Assembly (NCBI GenBank): GCA_003167255.1
Contig: PMTR01000020.1
Coordinates: 1 to 43,647 of the forward strand
Length of the DNA: 43,647 nucleotides
DNA from: Bryobacterales bacterium
GTDB lineage: Bacteria; Acidobacteriota; Terriglobia; Bryobacterales; Bryobacteraceae
Direction of reading: 5' to 3'
In this document: in pieces, positions 42,301-43,647 of the stretch
How positions within the stretch are numbered: position 1 is the stretch's first letter
Layout of the letters: the number at the start of each line of letters is the position of its first letter
Translations under genes and position numbers: made by a program
The notes under the pieces: generated by a model
What the model was told of the DNA's origin: nothing
Databases searched by the model: none
What the model saw: the letters and a program-made list of their open reading frames with translations, nothing else

Positions 42301-42811
42301 CTGCCGTGTTGATGAGTGCGCCGGCGGCAAACTGCAGCGGGTAGGTCATGTCGCCACCCGGATTCGGAAGATTTTCAATCGATCGGGCGGTCAGAGTCGT
42401 CGAGGTGTTCGGATTCTCCGGGTTGAGCAGAGGCGCTTGTTCCTGCACCAGGATGCTTTCGCTTGCCGATGCGATGTTGAGCTTGAAATCGACCGTTTGC
42501 TTCTGCCCAAGACCAGCGGACACGGTGTTGTTCTGCTGCGCCTGAAAGCGGTCTGCTTCCGCTTTCACCGAGTACGCTCCGGGCTTAAGTTGCGGAAAGC
42601 TGAACCGCCCGCCGTCGTCTGTTTTCACGGATCGCTTCATGCCATTCTCGCTGCTTGTGACCGTAACGGTCGCGCCGCGGATCGCCGCGCCGCTTGGATC
42701 GGTGACCGAGCCGACGATCGCGCTGGTCGTCTCCCCCTGAGCCGGCGCCGGAACCCGCATCGCCAGGGTGGACGCCAGAAGGATTACATAGCGCACCCAT
42801 AATTTAGGCAT
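39338..42811 (-). CDS. TonB-dependent receptor with carboxypeptidase regulatory-like domain, metal-regulated candidate
   Basis: 1157 residues. A signal peptide (about 1-25, VRYVILLASTLAMRVPAPAQ) is followed by the regulatory-like beta domain (about 27-110, IVGSVTDPSGAAIRGATVTV), plug region (about 125-260, including YVTKSGANGFHGNLYELWNG) and a large barrel ending IAFQARVEF. It shares this design with the receptor at 897. Unlike that one, its promoter carries a DtxR-type operator and the regulator is divergently encoded next to it, so uptake of a metal or metal chelate (Mn or Fe) is a fair inference. No Shine-Dalgarno precedes the ATG at 42811, and promoter position predicts a leaderless mRNA. 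Confidence 0.92.
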   Translation of the reverse strand: MPKLWVRYVILLASTLAMRVPAPAQGETTSAIVGSVTDPSGAAIRGATVTVTSSENGMKRSVKTDDGGRFSFPQLKPGAYSVKAEADRFQAQQNNTVSAGLGQKQTVDFKLNIASASESILVQEQAPLLNPENPNTSTTLTARSIENLPNPGGDMTYPLQFAAGALINTAGSGNDFVGGTNGYGNVQFNGLPSLSNGYIVDGLETNDPLTNLNSGLSTNLVLGLNSIAEVTVNTVSYAVDQGRYGASQVNYVTKSGANGFHGNLYELWNGSKFNAADFFTNATAGNHKPRSTVNHFGGSLGGPLLHDRLFFFFDSEWVRIALPIVNSTTVPTPAFQDYVLQQLPRGGVDSITGSAYQPAPELVPFYKKLFSLYGNTAGSPLPILGCPYSSDGAAATGKPPNGNGCANRQSISHSSDDREQVQTARIDYNINARDIAWFRLQSDTGLQAAYTDAINPLFNAISSQPLYSFAAGYTHEFSGRLVNYFNPAFSWYESLFGPADLQKTLKAFPIVLQGSGANAPFTTLGGLDNTWVQGRRAARFFINDNLAWTVGSQELRFGTNSRIFRLNDYDFGEGAVPLVTYATLPQFIYGIASTASTTFPLANSQPYNFLNLDFYAQDTWKLTRTLTWTFGVRDTYNSNPANPHNAVARLAGSFDSIAHDVNQPLSQVIRTQQATIFAATPTAILQPRTAIAWQMAPQTVVRTGFGLFSDILPGSVVDLVGTNPPYSKTFQGGLLGTVGGVAIGPAVPNSAIDATAAANQLFSTGFAQGQLSCASRLANPSSCLPPTSITAVPDGKLHAPYFMQWSFAIEHQINNAFNLRAQYVGTRAVNQPYETQVNGYQTVCEGCFRPFPYGQPKDGRFASVTQLSTGANSHYNGLQLTADKRLGHGIQVQMNYTWSHCMDTVSNGGFLPFAAGAILSPLPGELGRQYGPCDYDVRHNFTAQYVYQLPVKFRNHVLAGALNGWQVSGTVFWHSGLPFSILSAPYSANGNGIVQGSGPQYASVIPGVPLYEHNPIPGVTQPGTIQWLNPDALVSAVDPSTGACNGGDSAKNCQFGNLGRNALRGPDFFWSDLYLTKWFQLTEHVKLRIDGQFFNIFNHPNFGLPVLGYAGIPGKPSTQTGFGALSYPTSPPTGLLGVGLGGDNSPRMIAFQARVEF

Positions 42812-42846
42812 GCCTAAATACTAATCATTTGGCATCTTCATGTCAA
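42802..42846 (-). promoter_or_regulatory. Promoter plus DtxR/MntR-type operator of the TonB receptor
   Basis: Leftward -35 TTGACA (42841-42846, perfect), 17-bp spacer, -10 TAGTAT (42818-42823). The expected start point is at about 42811, the A of the receptor's ATG. The perfect 18-bp palindrome ATTTAGGCATGCCTAAAT (42802-42819) overlaps the -10, the start point and the start codon. TTAGGC-type dyads are the usual targets of DtxR/IdeR/MntR proteins, so binding would block transcription. Confidence 0.85.
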
Positions 42847-42878
42847 GTGCCGAGGCTTCGACACATTAATTTAGCCGA

Positions 42879-42927
42879 TTGCGGGCGCGCGAAGACCGGA
42901 GTAATCTAAGATTTAGTGCCACCTAGA
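42879..42927 (+). promoter_or_regulatory. Promoter plus degenerate operator of the DtxR-family gene
   Basis: TTGCGG (42879-42884), 17 bp, TAATCT (42902-42907) gives a start point about 1-2 nt before the GTG at 42916. TTTAGTGCCACCTAGA (42912-42927) keeps the outer half-sites of the 18-bp palindrome (TTTAG and CCTA-A) and covers the start codon, suggesting autoregulation. No Shine-Dalgarno is at the correct distance. Confidence 0.5.
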
Positions 42928-43620
42928 GTTCATGGACCGTACACGACGGAATCTGTAGATGACTATTTGAAAGCCATACTGGAGCTGGGCGGCTCTGAAG
43001 AGGAACGGGTGACCGGCAACTCCCTCGCCCGGCATCTCGGTATCCGTGCGGCCTCCGTAACTGGAATGCTTCAAAAGCTCGCGGCACAAAAGCCGCCGTT
43101 TGTGAAATACGAAAAACACCGCGGCGTGCGTTTGACAGCGGGTGGGAAGATGCGCGCTTTGGAGGTTCTTCGCCATCACCGCTTGCTGGAGCGTTTCCTC
43201 CATGATTTCCTCGACTACTCGTGGGACGAGGTTCACGATGAGGCGGAACGCCTGGAGCATTTCATCTCTGAGCGGCTTGAAGATCGTATCGCGGCGAAAT
43301 TGGGGGATCCGGACACTGATCCGCACGGCCACCTGATCCCCGAGCGAAGCGGCGCGCTTCCGGCTCGGGAAGAAGTGCTGTTATCAAAATGGGCGTGTGG
43401 CGTCCCCGCCGTGATTAGCAGCGTGTCGGACCGTGACCCCGCCGCTCTGCGTGAGATGACACGGCTCGGATTGAGGCCCGGCATGGCAATCACGGTGGAA
43501 ACGGGAACGCGCAATGCCTCCCTGCGGGTCCGCGTTGGCGCTCGCACCGATTCGGTGCGCTTAAGCCCAACTCTTGCCTCTGGAATTTCAGTATTCGCCG
43601 GCCCCAATGGTCGCCCCTGA
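42916..43620 (+). CDS. DtxR/MntR-family metal-dependent transcriptional regulator
   Basis: 234 residues. An N-terminal winged helix (about 10-75, VDDYLKAILELGG, NSLARHLGIRAASVTGMLQK) is followed by the metal-binding dimerisation domain (about 76-150, HHRLLERFLHDFLDYSWDEV, DEAERLEHFIS) and a C-terminal FeoA/SH3-like domain (about 155-230). Asp16, Glu111, Glu114 and His115 align with MntR Asp8, Glu99, Glu102 and His103, where iron-type DtxR has Met and Cys; this favours Mn2+, although MntR Glu11 is Lys here. The start is GTG with no Shine-Dalgarno. It probably represses the divergent receptor and itself when metal is plentiful. Confidence 0.9.
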   Translation: MPPRVHGPYTTESVDDYLKAILELGGSEEERVTGNSLARHLGIRAASVTGMLQKLAAQKPPFVKYEKHRGVRLTAGGKMRALEVLRHHRLLERFLHDFLDYSWDEVHDEAERLEHFISERLEDRIAAKLGDPDTDPHGHLIPERSGALPAREEVLLSKWACGVPAVISSVSDRDPAALREMTRLGLRPGMAITVETGTRNASLRVRVGARTDSVRLSPTLASGISVFAGPNGRP

Positions 43621-43647
43621 TTAGCGCTGCGAAGATTTCATTTCGCT

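Overview
The window looks like a chromosomal piece of an Acidobacteriota genome, most likely of the Solibacter/Bryobacterales type. The basis is gene content, not a database search: two very large TonB-dependent receptors with an N-terminal carboxypeptidase-regulatory-like domain, an acidobacterial-type VWFA protein, a reaction-centre-type small cytochrome c, a DUF6526 membrane protein, a TolB-like/TPR protein, a divergent Hfq, high GC, and many short palindromic repeats in the gaps. No rRNA, tRNA or CRISPR array was seen.

Layout. 1-4.3 kb: palindromic repeats, a 4HBT thioesterase and the first TonB receptor, with promoter, Shine-Dalgarno and terminator. 4.4-7.2 kb: fused MoaD-MoaE, then a VWFA protein-hfq-inositol phosphatase operon. 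7.4-11.5 kb: DUF2264 protein, TolB/TPR membrane protein, dihaem cytochrome c, small exported protein. 11.5-12.8 kb: overlapping lspA-lgt for lipoprotein maturation. 12.9-15.6 kb: a signalling operon made of a small unknown protein, a REC-Hpt-pseudoREC-REC protein and a PilZ-J-domain-winged-helix fusion. 15.6-16.7 kb: DUF6526 and VOC proteins. 16.9-23.5 kb: a redox and sensing cluster with a membrane-anchored GcvH-like protein (behind a sigma54-type promoter), a HybA-like 4x[4Fe-4S] protein, HybB/NrfD, a sensor kinase with two haem motifs, an NtrC-type regulator and an archaemetzincin.

23.5-27.3 kb is an island of visibly lower GC. It holds a frameshifted gene and a possible IS21-like end, then a leftward operon of an MqsR-like toxin, an MqsA-like antitoxin and a ParA-type ATPase with a KGGVGR Walker motif and a TPR tail. 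A broken zeta-toxin-like gene and its small partner follow. 27.4-31.3 kb: an acyl-CoA ligase overlapping hypF. 31.4-32.2 kb: a small unknown protein and a kinase-like remnant or pseudokinase. 32.3-39.2 kb: a tightly packed sugar-acid operon with a Tat-exported glycosidase-like protein, hexuronate-type MFS transporter, rhamnonate/galactonate-type dehydratase, AraD1/FAH-fold protein and beta-hydroxyacid dehydrogenase.

39.3-43.6 kb is a divergent pair: the second TonB receptor and a DtxR/MntR-family regulator. A perfect 18-bp palindrome of DtxR-box type lies on the -10/start-codon region of the receptor, and a degenerate copy lies on the regulator's start. Promoter spacing suggests both mRNAs are leaderless. 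The four strongest candidates for new biology are this metal-regulated receptor pair, the three-gene MqsRA-ATPase operon, the GcvH/HybA/HybB/haem-kinase cluster and the PilZ-J fusion.
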